Assembly (NCBI GenBank): GCA_945875915.1
Contig: CAMCMT010000001.1
Coordinates: 48,081 to 112,080 of the forward strand
Direction of reading: 5' to 3'
Length of the DNA: 64,000 nucleotides
From: Synechococcus sp. UW140
GTDB taxonomy: Bacteria; Cyanobacteriota; Cyanobacteriia; PCC-6307; Cyanobiaceae
The notes beneath the pieces are model-generated. The model did no database searches and was not told the origin of the DNA. It saw nothing but the letters and a program-made list of their open reading frames with translations. Made by a program: the position numbers and the translations under genes. Positions 35,895 to 45,845 of this stretch are shown here, one piece after another; the stretch's first letter is position 1; each line of letters opens with the position of its first letter.

Positions 35895-38579
35895 ATGGCG
35901 GATCCAACCGGTCCCGGCGAATCCGACGGGCGGATCATCCAGACCGACCTGCGCATCGAGATGTCGCGCTCCTACTTGGAGTATGCGATGAGCGTGATCG
36001 TGGGCCGGGCCCTGCCCGATGCCCGCGATGGCCTCAAACCGGTGCATCGCCGCATCCTGTATGCGATGTACGAGCTGGGCCTGACCAGCGATCGGCCCTA
36101 CCGAAAATGTGCCCGGGTCGTCGGTGAAGTGCTGGGCAAGTACCACCCCCACGGCGACACGGCGGTCTACGACGCCCTGGTGCGCATGGCCCAGGACTTC
36201 TCAATGCGCATGCCGCTGATCGATGGTCACGGCAACTTCGGCTCGGTCGACAACGACCCCCCGGCGGCGATGCGGTACACCGAATCGCGCCTCCAGGCCC
36301 TGACCACCGACAGCCTGCTGGAGGACATCGAGGCCGAAACCGTCGATTTCATCGACAACTTCGATGGTTCCCAGCAGGAGCCCACCGTGATGCCAGCGCG
36401 GGTGCCCCACCTGCTGCTGAATGGCTCCTCGGGCATCGCCGTGGGGATGGCCACCAATATCCCGCCCCACAACCTCACTGAACTGATCGATGGCCTGTTG
36501 GCCCTGATCGCCAATCCGGAGCTGGAAGAGCGCCAGCTGCTGGCGATCATCCCCGGCCCCGACTTCCCCACTGGCGGCCAAATCCTGGGTCGGCGCGGCA
36601 TCCGCGAGGCCTACACCACCGGCCGGGGCTCGGTGACGATGCGCGGCGTGGCGTCGATTGAAACCGTGGAGGGCAAGGGGCGCCCTGATCGTGATGCGGT
36701 GATCATCACCGAACTGCCCTACCAGACCAACAAGGCGGCCCTAATCGAGCGCATCGCCGAACTGGTCAACGACAAGAAACTCGAAGGCATTGCCGACATT
36801 CGCGACGAAAGCGATCGCGATGGCATGCGCATCGTGATCGAACTGCGCCGCGATGCCTATCCCCAGGTTGTGCTCAACAACCTATTTAAACTCACTCCCC
36901 TACAGAATAACTTCAGCGCCTACATGTTGGCGCTGGTCAACGGGGAGCCGATCCTGCTCACCCTGCGCAAGATGCTCGAGGTGTTCCTCGACTTCCGCAT
37001 CGAAACGATCGAGCGGCGCACCCGTTACCTGCTGCGCAAGGCCGAAGAACGTGACCACCTGCTCCTGGGCCTGTTGCGCGCCCTCGAACAGCTCGATCCG
37101 ATCATTGCCCTAATCCGGGCTGCCGCCGACGCCGCCACGGCACGCCTGCAACTGCAGGAGCGCCATGGCCTCAGCGAAGTGCAGGCCGACGCCATCCTGC
37201 AGATGCAGCTGCGCCGGCTCACGGCCCTCGAGGCCGACAAGATCCGGCTGGAGCATCAGGATCTAGTCACCAAGATTGCCGACTACAAAGATATTTTGGG
37301 CCGGCGCGAACGGGTGCTGGGCATCATTCAAGACGAGCTTCACGCCCTCCGGGCCCGCTACGACTCGCCCCGCCGTACCGAGATCCTTGATCTTGAGGGC
37401 GGCCTCGAGGACATCGACCTGATCGCCAATGAGCGCTCGGTGGTGTTGCTCACCGAAACCGGCTATCTCAAGCGCATGCCGGTGAGCGAATTTGAAGCCA
37501 CCAGCCGCGGCACCCGGGGCAAGGCGGGCACCAAGAGCCAGGGCGAAGAGGGCGTCAAACTCTTCATCAGCTGCAACGACCACGATTCGTTGTTGCTATT
37601 CAGCGACCGGGGCGTGGTCTATTCCGTGCCGGCCTACCGGGTGCCGATCTGCAGCCGCACCGCCAAGGGCACGCCGATCGTGCAGCTGCTGCCGATTCCG
37701 CGCGAGGAACTGATCACCTCCCTGCTGGCGGTGGGCGGCTTTGAGGAACACGAGCAACTGGTGATGCTGACCAGCGGTGGCTACATCAAGCGCACCCGGT
37801 TATCGGCCTTCGCCAACATCCGCTCCAATGGCCTGATTGCCATCGCCCTGGAAGACGGCGATGCCCTCTGCTGGGTGCGCCAGGCCCTCCCCGGCGACAG
37901 CGTCTTGATCGGCTCGACCAAGGGCATGACCATCCACTTCCGCCTCAGCGATGAGGAGCTGCGGCCCCTGGGTCGCACCGCCCGGGGCGTGCGGGCCATG
38001 AACCTGCGGCCCGGCGATTCGCTGGTGAGCATGGATGTGTTGCCGGCCGAACTCGCCGACCAGGTGGCCAGCTCCGCCGAAGGCGAACTCGATGGCGAAG
38101 CCGATCTCGACGCCGAAGGGCTCGAAGAGACCGCCGCCAGTGAGGGCCCCTGGGTGCTGGTGGCCTCGGCCAGTGGCCTGGGCAAGCGGGTTCCTGTGAA
38201 CCAGTTCCGCCTGCAGCGCCGGGCCGGCATGGGCCTGCGGGCGATCAAGTTCCGCCGCGATGGCGATGCCCTGGTGGGCCTCAAGGTGATGGGCGCCGGA
38301 GAGGAGCTGCTCCTGGTCAGCGAGCGGGGCGTGATCGTGCGCATGAGTGCAGACGCCATTCCCCAGCAGTCCCGCGCCGCCACCGGCGTGCGCTTGCAGA
38401 AGCTCGACAGCGGCGATCGCCTCGCTGAGGTGGTGCTGGTGCCCCCCTCGGCCGACGAGGAGGAGGCCCTGGTTGGGCCCGACCTGGAGGACCCAGGCGC
38501 AGCAGGAGCAACGGATGCCCCCGCAGCCGAAGCCAGCCTGGAGGAGGCTGCCCCGGAGTCCAGCGAAACGGCCGATTGA
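35895..38579 (+). CDS. gyrA: DNA gyrase subunit A
   Basis: Gyrase A cuts and rejoins DNA, and with GyrB introduces negative supercoils. The N-terminal domain shows [20 protein letters not shown], the [20 protein letters not shown] quinolone-pocket region, and the catalytic Tyr in [10 protein letters not shown] near residue 127. The C-terminal propeller has a GyrA-box-like GTRGKAG near residue 540 and acidic segments near residue 720 and at the C-terminal end. The 894-residue length is normal. It starts back-to-back with the DUF39 gene, so the promoters overlap coding sequence. Confidence 0.95.
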   Translation: MADPTGPGESDGRIIQTDLRIEMSRSYLEYAMSVIVGRALPDARDGLKPVHRRILYAMYELGLTSDRPYRKCARVVGEVLGKYHPHGDTAVYDALVRMAQDFSMRMPLIDGHGNFGSVDNDPPAAMRYTESRLQALTTDSLLEDIEAETVDFIDNFDGSQQEPTVMPARVPHLLLNGSSGIAVGMATNIPPHNLTELIDGLLALIANPELEERQLLAIIPGPDFPTGGQILGRRGIREAYTTGRGSVTMRGVASIETVEGKGRPDRDAVIITELPYQTNKAALIERIAELVNDKKLEGIADIRDESDRDGMRIVIELRRDAYPQVVLNNLFKLTPLQNNFSAYMLALVNGEPILLTLRKMLEVFLDFRIETIERRTRYLLRKAEERDHLLLGLLRALEQLDPIIALIRAAADAATARLQLQERHGLSEVQADAILQMQLRRLTALEADKIRLEHQDLVTKIADYKDILGRRERVLGIIQDELHALRARYDSPRRTEILDLEGGLEDIDLIANERSVVLLTETGYLKRMPVSEFEATSRGTRGKAGTKSQGEEGVKLFISCNDHDSLLLFSDRGVVYSVPAYRVPICSRTAKGTPIVQLLPIPREELITSLLAVGGFEEHEQLVMLTSGGYIKRTRLSAFANIRSNGLIAIALEDGDALCWVRQALPGDSVLIGSTKGMTIHFRLSDEELRPLGRTARGVRAMNLRPGDSLVSMDVLPAELADQVASSAEGELDGEADLDAEGLEETAASEGPWVLVASASGLGKRVPVNQFRLQRRAGMGLRAIKFRRDGDALVGLKVMGAGEELLLVSERGVIVRMSADAIPQQSRAATGVRLQKLDSGDRLAEVVLVPPSADEEEALVGPDLEDPGAAGATDAPAAEASLEEAAPESSETAD

Positions 38580-38634
38580 TGCCTCGGGAGATCGCAGCCG
38601 GGGCAAGGGCTCGTCGTCCCTAGGGAGCGACCGC

Positions 38635-38708
38635 TTGGGAACTGTTCCCTTTGGAACTGTTCCCTCAGGAGCTATTTCCTTGGGAACTGTTTCCTTGGGA
38701 GCGTTCCC
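38635..38708. repeat. five tandem 15-bp palindromic units after gyrA
   Basis: Units start at 38635, 38650, 38665, 38680 and 38695, an exact 15-bp pitch; the last unit has 14 bases. The consensus is TTGGGAACTGTTCCC. Each unit is itself an inverted repeat (GGGAAC-T-GTTCCC), perfect in unit 1 and imperfect in the others. The array fills most of the 164-bp gap between the convergent gyrA and radical SAM genes. It could act as a bidirectional stop, a protein-binding array or a small repeat expansion. Confidence 0.85.
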
Positions 38709-38743
38709 AGCGGCGAAACCGAACCGAAATGGCTCCTTGGGGT

Positions 38744-39829
38744 TTAGGCGCTAGTCGTCGCCCCTGAACAGGAGCTCCCCTGGCCGGCGGTGCAACCGAA
38801 GCAGTGGTTGCCCCAGGCGATGGCGCGCCGCTCCAGTTGCTCCCGGGTCACGGTGGCGATGCTGGAAGGAGCCTGCTCAAGGGCCCCATCCACCGAAGCT
38901 CCGAGCCCCAGCTCAAGCATTTGGTTGAAGTCGCAGTCGTAAAGGCTTCCGTCCGGGGCCACCGAGAGGGTGTCGCGGCACATGAGGCCGCAGAGGGCGC
39001 TGGGATTGAAGGCCTGGGCGAGCTGGTCCAGGTAGGTGCCCACCTGGCCCCGGTCGTCCAGCTGCTGCAGGAAGCGGGCAATCGGCATGTTGTTGAGGCC
39101 GATCAGGCGATCAAAGGCCACGCCCTGCTCGGCCAGACGCCGCCGCCAGGCCGCCGTGTCGCAGGCCGTGAGCTGCTGCAGGGCCGTGCCCGCCGGGTTG
39201 CTCATCAAGGTGAGCAGCCGCCCGGGATCGTTCTGGCCGTAGCCGAGCTGGTTGAGCCGGCGCAACGCTTCGAGCGAGGCGGCCCAGGTGCCCTCGCCCC
39301 GCTGGGCGTCCGTGCCGTTGGCCTCGGGGGCCGGCAGGCTGGCGACGATCTCCACCTGGTGGTCCGCCAGGAAGGCGGCCAGGTCGGCCAGGGCCGGCAG
39401 CAGCAACACGGTCAGGTTGCTGCGGTCGATCACGTGGCAGCCCTGCCGGCGGGCCGCCAGCACCAGCCGCCGGAAGGCGCCGTGCAGTTCCGGGGCGCCG
39501 CCGGTGAGGTCCACCACCTGGGGCCGCAGCCGCCCGATCGCCTCCAGGCACTGCTGCACCACCAGCTCGCCCATCTGGCTGGCCCCCTGGTCGGGTCCGG
39601 CATCCACATGGCAGTGGCTGCATTGCATATTGCAGAGGCGCCCCAGGTTGAGTTGCAACACCCGCAGGGCCGAGCGACGGGGCTCAGCTAGGTGCCGCTG
39701 GGCCAAGGCGGCGCCGAAGCCCCCCTCCGGTCCTAGGGCCGCTTGCAACAGTTGGCGTTGCTGCTGGGGCGCCAGGGCTGGGGGCCGCGGCTGGGCGAGG
39801 GCGAAGGGGGTCGAGACGGAGATGGCCAT
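38744..39829 (-). CDS. ArsS-type radical SAM protein
   Basis: A 361-residue radical SAM enzyme. The [4Fe-4S] cluster motif is CNMQCSHCHVDAGP (CxxxCxxC), followed by DLTGGAPELHGAFRRLV. The C-terminal part has CGLMCRDTLSVAPDGSLYDCDFNQ and a Cys-rich end (HCFGCTAGQGSSCSG), the DUF3641 region of the ArsS family. In the best-known role ArsS makes arsenosugars by adding deoxyadenosyl to methylated arsenic. No arsM is in the window, so the arsenic role is by family only. Confidence 0.88.
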   Translation of the reverse strand: MAISVSTPFALAQPRPPALAPQQQRQLLQAALGPEGGFGAALAQRHLAEPRRSALRVLQLNLGRLCNMQCSHCHVDAGPDQGASQMGELVVQQCLEAIGRLRPQVVDLTGGAPELHGAFRRLVLAARRQGCHVIDRSNLTVLLLPALADLAAFLADHQVEIVASLPAPEANGTDAQRGEGTWAASLEALRRLNQLGYGQNDPGRLLTLMSNPAGTALQQLTACDTAAWRRRLAEQGVAFDRLIGLNNMPIARFLQQLDDRGQVGTYLDQLAQAFNPSALCGLMCRDTLSVAPDGSLYDCDFNQMLELGLGASVDGALEQAPSSIATVTREQLERRAIAWGNHCFGCTAGQGSSCSGATTSA

Positions 39830-39895
39830 CGGCGAACGGAGGCAGCGAGACGGCCCAAGCCAGCTAGAGAACTGCTTTCTAGCTAGAGAGCGCCC

Positions 39896-41530
39896 CTAGG
39901 CGAAGCGGGTCCAACTGGCCCAGTCGGCGGCATTAACGAGGGGGAAGAGGCCGTCCTCCGCCTGGACCGCGGCCAGCCAATCGGGCGGCGGGTCCGTGCC
40001 GGCGTCGATCGCCGCCATCAGGCGCCAGTAGCGCTCCAGGTGGCGATGGATCCGCTCCCGGGCCAGGTCGGTGGTGGTACCGGCCCGCAGGATGAAGCTC
40101 CAGTCGGAGCTTTGGGCCAGCAGCAATTCCCGGGCCGCCTGGTTGAGCAGGTCCCGGGCCCGGGTGCTGCCCACCCCCCGGTTGACCTGCTCCACCATGA
40201 CGGTGGAGGCCCGATGCCACTCCGGCACCACCCAGGCATTGCTGTCATTGAGCCAATAGTTGTGGTAGCCGCCCTGGCCCCAGCTCGAAGGCGAGGGCTG
40301 GCAAACCTGCAGGGCGTCGCCGCGGCTGAGGGTTTCGCGCAGGGTCACCAGGCTGACGCCGCTGCCGACCGCCTGGCGGAACAGGGCCTGCAAAAACTGG
40401 GGGCCTTCGTACCACCAGTGGCCAAACAACTCGGCGTCGAAGGGGGCCACCAGCAGGGGACGCCGGGCCATGGCACCGGCCAGCCGGGCCAGCTGGGCGG
40501 CGCGGCCGGCCAGGTAATCACCGGCGTGGTCGGCGGCGAGGGCGCTGGCGGCGGCGGGGTCGTAGGGCTGCTTGCCATCAAGGGGGCAATCACGGCCGCT
40601 GACCCGGTGCAACTTCAGGCCCAGGGGTCGGGGGCAGCCGATGCCGGCAGCCGCCAGGTCTTGGGCATCGAGATCCCAGCCCAGGTCGCGGTGGAATTCC
40701 CGGTAGGCCGCCTGGCCCGGATAGCCATCGCGGGCACTCCAAACCGGCAGGGTGGCCTCGCTATCGCGGCCGAAGAAGGCCATGCCGGCGGGGGAGCAGA
40801 TCGGCGCATACACCCCATAGCGGGGCCGGGGCAGGCCATGGAGCAGGCCGTGGCCATCGAGCACGGCGTAGCGCAGGCCGCAGGCCACGAGCAGCTGGTC
40901 GAGGCCCTCGTAGTAGGCACATTCCGGCAGCCAGATCCCCTGGGGGCGCACCCCCAGCAGCCGCTCGTGTTCCCGCACCGCCGTGAGCAGCTGGGCGCGC
41001 ACGGCCTCGGGCCGGTCCCGCAGCAGGGGCAGATAGCCGTGGGTGGCGGCGCAGGTGAGCAGGTCGAGCACCCCCTGCTCCTGCAGGCGCCGGAAGCGGG
41101 GCACCAGGTTGCCGCCCCAGGCCCGCCAACTCGCCTGGGCGTGACGGAGCTGGCGGGCCAGATCGTCCCTGGCCAGGCCATAGGGGGCTGGGGCCCGCTC
41201 GAGCAGCTGCAGCCGCAGGGCCAGCCAGGGCCCGAAGCGCTCGGCCAGCAGGGGACTGCTCAGCAGCGAGAGCAGGGTGGGCGAGAGCCCCAGGCTCAGC
41301 CGGGGCCGCTGGCGGGGGTCGGCCGCCGCCGCCTCGAGGGCGTCGAGCAGGGGCAGGTAACACTCGAGCAGGGCCTGGAAATACCAGTCCTCCTCCAGGG
41401 AGCCGGGCTCGCTGGAATGGACATAGGGCAGGTGGGCATGGAGCACCAGGGCCAGGTCCCCCCCGGCGGCTGCAGCCACGGGACGATCGGCGGACGCAGG
41501 AGTGAAACTGGCCTGGTCGCCGGCAGCCAA
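39896..41530 (-). CDS. GH57 1,4-alpha-glucan branching enzyme-like protein
   Basis: A 544-residue protein of glycoside hydrolase family 57. The N-terminal motif LVLHAHLPYVHSSEPGSLEE and the IWLPECAYYEGLDQLL segment with the likely catalytic Glu are clear. LVAPFDAELFGHWWYEGP carries the likely catalytic Asp. The C-terminal part is the DUF1957 helical domain (NRGVGSTRARDLLNQAARELL). These enzymes branch glycogen, and cyanobacteria often have one beside GlgB. The strong open frame on the opposite strand is a codon-bias shadow. It is divergent from the NYN gene. Confidence 0.92.
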   Translation of the reverse strand: MAAGDQASFTPASADRPVAAAAGGDLALVLHAHLPYVHSSEPGSLEEDWYFQALLECYLPLLDALEAAAADPRQRPRLSLGLSPTLLSLLSSPLLAERFGPWLALRLQLLERAPAPYGLARDDLARQLRHAQASWRAWGGNLVPRFRRLQEQGVLDLLTCAATHGYLPLLRDRPEAVRAQLLTAVREHERLLGVRPQGIWLPECAYYEGLDQLLVACGLRYAVLDGHGLLHGLPRPRYGVYAPICSPAGMAFFGRDSEATLPVWSARDGYPGQAAYREFHRDLGWDLDAQDLAAAGIGCPRPLGLKLHRVSGRDCPLDGKQPYDPAAASALAADHAGDYLAGRAAQLARLAGAMARRPLLVAPFDAELFGHWWYEGPQFLQALFRQAVGSGVSLVTLRETLSRGDALQVCQPSPSSWGQGGYHNYWLNDSNAWVVPEWHRASTVMVEQVNRGVGSTRARDLLNQAARELLLAQSSDWSFILRAGTTTDLARERIHRHLERYWRLMAAIDAGTDPPPDWLAAVQAEDGLFPLVNAADWASWTRFA

Positions 41531-41597
41531 GTCCCTTCCCCTGCATTGGGTTCACTCTAGGCGCAGCTCCTAGGCTGGTCCAACCAGACGGAGCGCC

Positions 41598-42134
41598 ATG
41601 CAGCTGGCCTTGGCGGTCGACGGCCACAGCATGTTTTACACCCAGCAAAAACTGGGCTGGTTTTTTGACCCGCGCCGGCTACTGGAGTGGGCCTCGGCCC
41701 AGCCGGACCTGGAGGTGGGCAGCGCCTTTTGGTACCTGGGCCTGAAGGACCCAACCGACCAGCGCCCCTTCCGCGATGCCCTCACCAACCTGGGCTTCAG
41801 TGTGCGCAGCAAGCCCCTGCGCGAATTCGGCCAGGACCCGGAGCAGCGCCAGTACGCCCGGGCCAACCTGGAGGTGGAGATCGCCCTCGACCTAATGGCC
41901 GTTTCCAGCCGCACCGATGTGGTCTGGCTGCTCAGTGGCAGCCGCGATCTCGAGCGCACGGTGGAGGTGCTGCGGGCCCGGGGCCTGAAAATCGTGCTGA
42001 TCAACACCGATGGCATGGTGCCGCGGGAGCTGCGTAATGCGGCGGACCGCTTCTGGGACCTGGCCAGCCTCCGGCCCCAGCTGGAGCGCTCCGAGGCCCT
42101 GCAGGCGCCGGTCTTCAGCCGCAGCACCCCCTAG
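41598..42134 (+). CDS. LabA-like NYN domain protein
   Basis: A 178-residue NYN (PIN-like) domain protein. It begins [20 protein letters not shown] with the first acidic residue. The core [20 protein letters not shown] and [20 protein letters not shown] follow. The family contains LabA, a clock-linked regulator in Synechococcus, and metal-dependent RNases. The acidic set appears present, so nuclease activity is possible. It is followed at 38 bases by leuA on the same strand. Its actual role here cannot be told. Confidence 0.85.
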   Translation: MQLALAVDGHSMFYTQQKLGWFFDPRRLLEWASAQPDLEVGSAFWYLGLKDPTDQRPFRDALTNLGFSVRSKPLREFGQDPEQRQYARANLEVEIALDLMAVSSRTDVVWLLSGSRDLERTVEVLRARGLKIVLINTDGMVPRELRNAADRFWDLASLRPQLERSEALQAPVFSRSTP

Positions 42135-42172
42135 ACTGGTGCCAACTCATACTCATTCCGCCTTTTCGTCCC

Positions 42173-43798
42173 ATGGCCCGCGATCCCGGCCGGGTATTGA
42201 TCTTCGATACCACCCTGCGCGATGGGGAGCAGTCCCCTGGCGCCAGCCTCAACCTCGAGGAGAAGCTGGCGATCGCCCAACAGCTGGCCCGCCTCAAGGT
42301 GGACATCATCGAAGCGGGCTTCCCCTTTGCCAGCCCCGGTGATTTCAATGCCGTGCAACGCATTGCCGGCAGCGTCGGCACGGCCGATGGCCCGGTGATC
42401 TGCGGCCTGGCCCGGGCCGCCAAGGGCGACATCAAGGCCTGCGCCGAAGCCGTGGCGCCAGCCGTGCGGCGCCGCATCCACACCTTTATTGCCACCAGCG
42501 ACATCCACCTCGAGCACAAACTGCGCAAAAGCCGCAACGAGGTGCTGCAGATTGCCGGCGAGATGGTGGCCTATGCCCGCTCCTTCGCCATGGACGTGGA
42601 GTTTTCCTGTGAGGACGCCGGCCGCTCCGATCCCGAATTCCTCTATCCGGTGATTGAGGCGGCGATCGCCGCTGGCGCCACCACGATCAATATCCCCGAC
42701 ACGGTGGGCTACACCACCCCAGCCGAATTTGGCGCCCTGATCAAAGGCATCAATGAGCATGTGCCCAACATCGACCAGGCGGTGCTCTCGGTCCATGGTC
42801 ACAACGACCTGGGCCTGGCCGTGGCCAATTTCCTCGAAGCCGTTAAAAACGGCGCCCGCCAGCTCGAATGCACGATCAACGGCATCGGTGAACGGGCCGG
42901 CAATGCCTCGCTCGAAGAACTGGTGATGGCGCTCTATGTGCGGCGCAGCTACTTCAATCCCTTCCTGGGACGGCCTGCCGAAAGCAGCGAGCCGATCACC
43001 GGCATCCGCACCGAGGAGATCTACAAAACCTCGCGGCTGGTGTCGAACCTCACCGGCATGGCCGTGCAGCCGAATAAGGCGATCGTGGGGGCCAATGCCT
43101 TTGCCCATGAATCGGGCATTCACCAAGATGGCGTGCTCAAAAATCGCCTCACCTACGAGATCATCGACGCCCGCACGATCGGCCTGGCCGATAACCGCAT
43201 CTCCCTGGGCAAGCTTTCGGGCCGTAGCGCCTTCCGCGCCCGCCTCGAGGAGCTCGGCTACAACCTGGAGCGCCAGGACCTCGATGATGCCTTTGCCCGC
43301 TTCAAGGAGCTGGCCGACCGCAAACGCGAGATCAGCGACCGCGATCTCGAGGCGATCGTGAGCGAGCAGGTGCAGCAGCAGGCGGAAGCCCGCTTCAGCC
43401 TGAAGCTGGTGCAGGTGAGCACGGGCACCAACCTGCAGCCCACCGCCACGGTCACCCTGGTCGATGGCGAGGGCGGCGAACGCAGCGTCGCCTCGATCGG
43501 CACGGGCCCGGTGGATGCGGTCTGCCAGGCCCTCAACCAGCTCGCCCAAGTTCCCAACGACTTAGTGGAATTTTCGGTGAAATCGGTCACCGAAGGCATT
43601 GATGCCATGGGCGAGGTCACGATCCGGCTGCGCCGCGATGGGGTGCTCTATTCCGGCCATGCCGCCGACACCGACATCGTCGTGGCGGCCGGCCAGGCCT
43701 TTGTCAATGCCCTCAACCGCCTGGTGGCCGGCAGCCAACGGACGCCACTCCATCCCCAACTGGCGCCCCTGCCCCAGGCCGAACTGCCCCGGCTATGA
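42173..43798 (+). CDS. leuA: 2-isopropylmalate synthase
   Basis: LeuA condenses acetyl-CoA with 2-oxoisovalerate, the first step of leucine synthesis. The metal and substrate motif is at the N-terminus ([20 protein letters not shown]). [20 protein letters not shown] supplies the His ligands, and [15 protein letters not shown] is the flexible domain. The C-terminal 120 residues are the leucine-binding regulatory domain ([20 protein letters not shown]). The 541-residue length is normal. It overlaps the downstream permease by 4 bases. Confidence 0.97.
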   Translation: MARDPGRVLIFDTTLRDGEQSPGASLNLEEKLAIAQQLARLKVDIIEAGFPFASPGDFNAVQRIAGSVGTADGPVICGLARAAKGDIKACAEAVAPAVRRRIHTFIATSDIHLEHKLRKSRNEVLQIAGEMVAYARSFAMDVEFSCEDAGRSDPEFLYPVIEAAIAAGATTINIPDTVGYTTPAEFGALIKGINEHVPNIDQAVLSVHGHNDLGLAVANFLEAVKNGARQLECTINGIGERAGNASLEELVMALYVRRSYFNPFLGRPAESSEPITGIRTEEIYKTSRLVSNLTGMAVQPNKAIVGANAFAHESGIHQDGVLKNRLTYEIIDARTIGLADNRISLGKLSGRSAFRARLEELGYNLERQDLDDAFARFKELADRKREISDRDLEAIVSEQVQQQAEARFSLKLVQVSTGTNLQPTATVTLVDGEGGERSVASIGTGPVDAVCQALNQLAQVPNDLVEFSVKSVTEGIDAMGEVTIRLRRDGVLYSGHAADTDIVVAAGQAFVNALNRLVAGSQRTPLHPQLAPLPQAELPRL

Positions 43799-44646
43799 GC
43801 AAAGCGGCAGCGACAACCCCCTGGGCACCCACCCTGGCCAAGGCCCTGCAGCTGGCGCTGCTGCTGGTGCTGGCCCTGGCGATGCTGCTGCCCCTGATCT
43901 GGCTGGTGAGCACCTCCCTCAAGGGCCCGGCCGAGGACATCTTCACCAGTCCCCCGGGCCTGCTGCCCAGCCAGCCCAGCCTGGAGGCCTACGGGCGCTT
44001 GTTCACGGATAACCCGATGCTGGGGTACATCCTCAACAGCACGATTGTCAGTGGCATCGCCGTGGTCGCCAACCTGCTGTTCTGCTCCCTGGCGGCCTAT
44101 CCCCTGGCCCGGATGCGCTTTGCCGGCCGGGGCATGGTGCTGGCCCTGGTGGTGGCCACGATCCTGATTCCGTTTCAGGTGGTGATGATCCCGCTCTATC
44201 TGTTGATGGTGCAGCTGGGCCTGCGCAATACCTTGCTGGCCCTAATCCTGCCCCAGGCCGCCACGGCCTTTGGCATCTTCTTACTGCGCCAAAGTTTTGC
44301 CGGGGTGCCGGCCGAACTCGAGGAGGCAGCCCGCATTGATGGCTGCACCCCCCTGGGCGAATGGTGGAACGTGATGGTTCCCGCAGCCCGGGCCGACCTG
44401 ATCACCCTGGCGATGTTTGTGTTCATCGGCACCTGGAGCGACTTCCTCTGGCCCCTGGTGATCCTCGATGATCCCAAGCTCTACACCCTGCCCCTGGGCT
44501 TACAACAACTAGCCAGCAGTTTCTCCCTCGACTGGCGCCTGGTGGCGGCCGGATCGGTGGTGTCAATCCTGCCGGTGTTGGCGGTGTTTATTGGCTTGCA
44601 GCGCTACATCCTGCCCAGCGCCTCAGGGGATGCCGTCAAGGGCTGA
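43795..44646 (+). CDS. carbohydrate ABC transporter permease (MalG/GgtD type)
   Basis: A 283-residue inner-membrane permease with six predicted helices, starting with [20 protein letters not shown]. The cytoplasmic EAA loop is in [20 protein letters not shown], the family signature. The C-terminus has [16 protein letters not shown], as in the MalG/UgpE group. Its partners (the other permease, binding protein and ATPase) are not in the window, so the substrate is unknown. In related cyanobacteria such orphan components serve glucosylglycerol or sucrose uptake. It overlaps leuA by 4 bases, although the two products do not share a pathway. Confidence 0.9.
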   Translation: MSKAAATTPWAPTLAKALQLALLLVLALAMLLPLIWLVSTSLKGPAEDIFTSPPGLLPSQPSLEAYGRLFTDNPMLGYILNSTIVSGIAVVANLLFCSLAAYPLARMRFAGRGMVLALVVATILIPFQVVMIPLYLLMVQLGLRNTLLALILPQAATAFGIFLLRQSFAGVPAELEEAARIDGCTPLGEWWNVMVPAARADLITLAMFVFIGTWSDFLWPLVILDDPKLYTLPLGLQQLASSFSLDWRLVAAGSVVSILPVLAVFIGLQRYILPSASGDAVKG

Positions 44647-44700
44647 TTCAGCTCCCTTAGCCGCACGCCCTGGGCCGATGGATTGGCCTCCACCAGGGCT

Positions 44701-45567
44701 CTAGGAGCCCAATTCCTGGCGCAACCAGGCCGCCATCGCCGTATTGATCTCGAGCAGATCGGCCACGGGCTGGTTGGTGAAGGGCAGGGTCTGCAGGTAA
44801 CCATCGGGACCGAATTCGGGCGTCAGGGTGAGGGGCCGGGGGGGCTGGTGATCGCCAGAGTGCTGGGCTTGGCGATTGGCCTGGCTTGCGGCAAACGACT
44901 TCCAGCAGGCCAGATGGGCCGCCAAAGCCTGGTGATGTTCAGGCGCAAAGGGATGGTTCACCTGGGGCCCCTGGGCGTGGCCAATGCGGGCATGGATGTG
45001 GTCCACGTGGGCGGCCATGGCCTGGATTGGCGCCAGCTCCGGCGTCATCAGCCGCTCGGCCACCACACACCAGTGGCTGAGGTCGGCCGTGAGCCGCAAG
45101 CCCGGGAAGGCCGCCAGCCAGTCGGCCATGGCCCAGGGATTGGCCAGGCTGCGGGAGCGATGGGTTTCAAAACTCACCGCCAGGCCACTGGCCTCGGCCA
45201 AGGCGATCGCCCGGGGCCAGAACCGCTCCTGCTCGCGCCAGCTCCAGCTGTCGCTGCCAGTGATCACCGTCACCTTCAGGGGCGCCAGGCCCGGGCAGGC
45301 CGCCAACTGCTGCTCCAGCTCAGCCAAGTGCTCATCCACCCCGCACGCCAGGTCGGGCACGTAGTCGCCCCCGGTGACCAGTTCCAGTACCAAGGCCAAC
45401 TTGGCCTGGCGCAGGTGGTCGGCGGCATCGACCAGGGGACGCCCGAGAAGCACCGGGTGGCGCAGGTTCAGCTCCAGGCCATCGAAGCCCCGGGTCTGGG
45501 CCCGGTCGATGGCGGCCTCCAGGCTTCCCTCGAAGCCCCAAAGGCTGTGGAACAGGAGCAGATCCAT
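44701..45567 (-). CDS. sugar phosphate isomerase/epimerase family TIM-barrel protein
   Basis: The protein has about 288 residues in the xylose isomerase-like TIM-barrel (AP endonuclease 2) family. It starts MDLLLFHSLWGFEGSLEAAI at 45567. Barrel-strand motifs LELVTGGDYVPD, VSFETHRSRSLANP, LTADLSHWCVV and HIHARIGHAQGPQV hold the likely metal-binding Glu, Asp and His residues. The upstream extension to 45657 is rejected because it is Pro/Ala filler. It is divergent from the guanidine operon and shares its upstream region. The substrate is unknown. Confidence 0.82.
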   Translation of the reverse strand: MDLLLFHSLWGFEGSLEAAIDRAQTRGFDGLELNLRHPVLLGRPLVDAADHLRQAKLALVLELVTGGDYVPDLACGVDEHLAELEQQLAACPGLAPLKVTVITGSDSWSWREQERFWPRAIALAEASGLAVSFETHRSRSLANPWAMADWLAAFPGLRLTADLSHWCVVAERLMTPELAPIQAMAAHVDHIHARIGHAQGPQVNHPFAPEHHQALAAHLACWKSFAASQANRQAQHSGDHQPPRPLTLTPEFGPDGYLQTLPFTNQPVADLLEINTAMAAWLRQELGS

Positions 45568-45689
45568 GGGCGATGCCTGGGCAGGGGGGCTGGCCCGGGC
45601 ACTGTTGGCCGAGGCCAACGGAAGTTCGGTAACGACCGGCACAACTGGCCCAGGCAAGGGGGGGGAGCATCCCTGGGCGGATAGCTGTT

Positions 45690-45818
45690 CCTAGGGTTCC
45701 GACCCAGTCCCTGCGGGCAACCGCAGGGACTGGGTGCCTGGTCCGAGAGGGACGCACCGAAGGGGCCTGCTGCCAAGCAAGCCCCCTCGGTGGCACGGAG
45801 GGATAAAAGCCCGGGAGA
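45690..45818 (+). promoter_or_regulatory. guanidine-I riboswitch (ykkC aptamer)
   Basis: The conserved blocks of the ykkC/guanidine-I aptamer appear in order: CTAGGGTTCCG at 45691-45701, GGTCCGAGAGGGACGCACCG at 45740-45759, and ACGGAGGGATAAAAGCCCGG ending in GAGA at about 45795-45817. A variable stem (CAGTCCCTGCGGGCAACCGC then AGGGACTG) lies between the first two blocks. The aptamer binds guanidinium and turns on export or degradation genes. It ends 28 bases before the start of the guanidine hydrolase gene. The linker is a C-rich tract with no clear Shine-Dalgarno, so the switching mechanism is not obvious. Confidence 0.95.
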
Positions 45819-45845
45819 CCGCCCCCCCACAGCCCCCCTGCCCCC

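Noticed and set aside
38635..38708. CRISPR array
   Set aside because: Units are 15 bp in direct tandem with no spacers and no cas genes.
40040..41560. 506-residue open frame on the plus strand
   Set aside because: Opposite the GH57 gene, whose motifs are intact. The composition is Gly/Gln/Ala filler without any domain.
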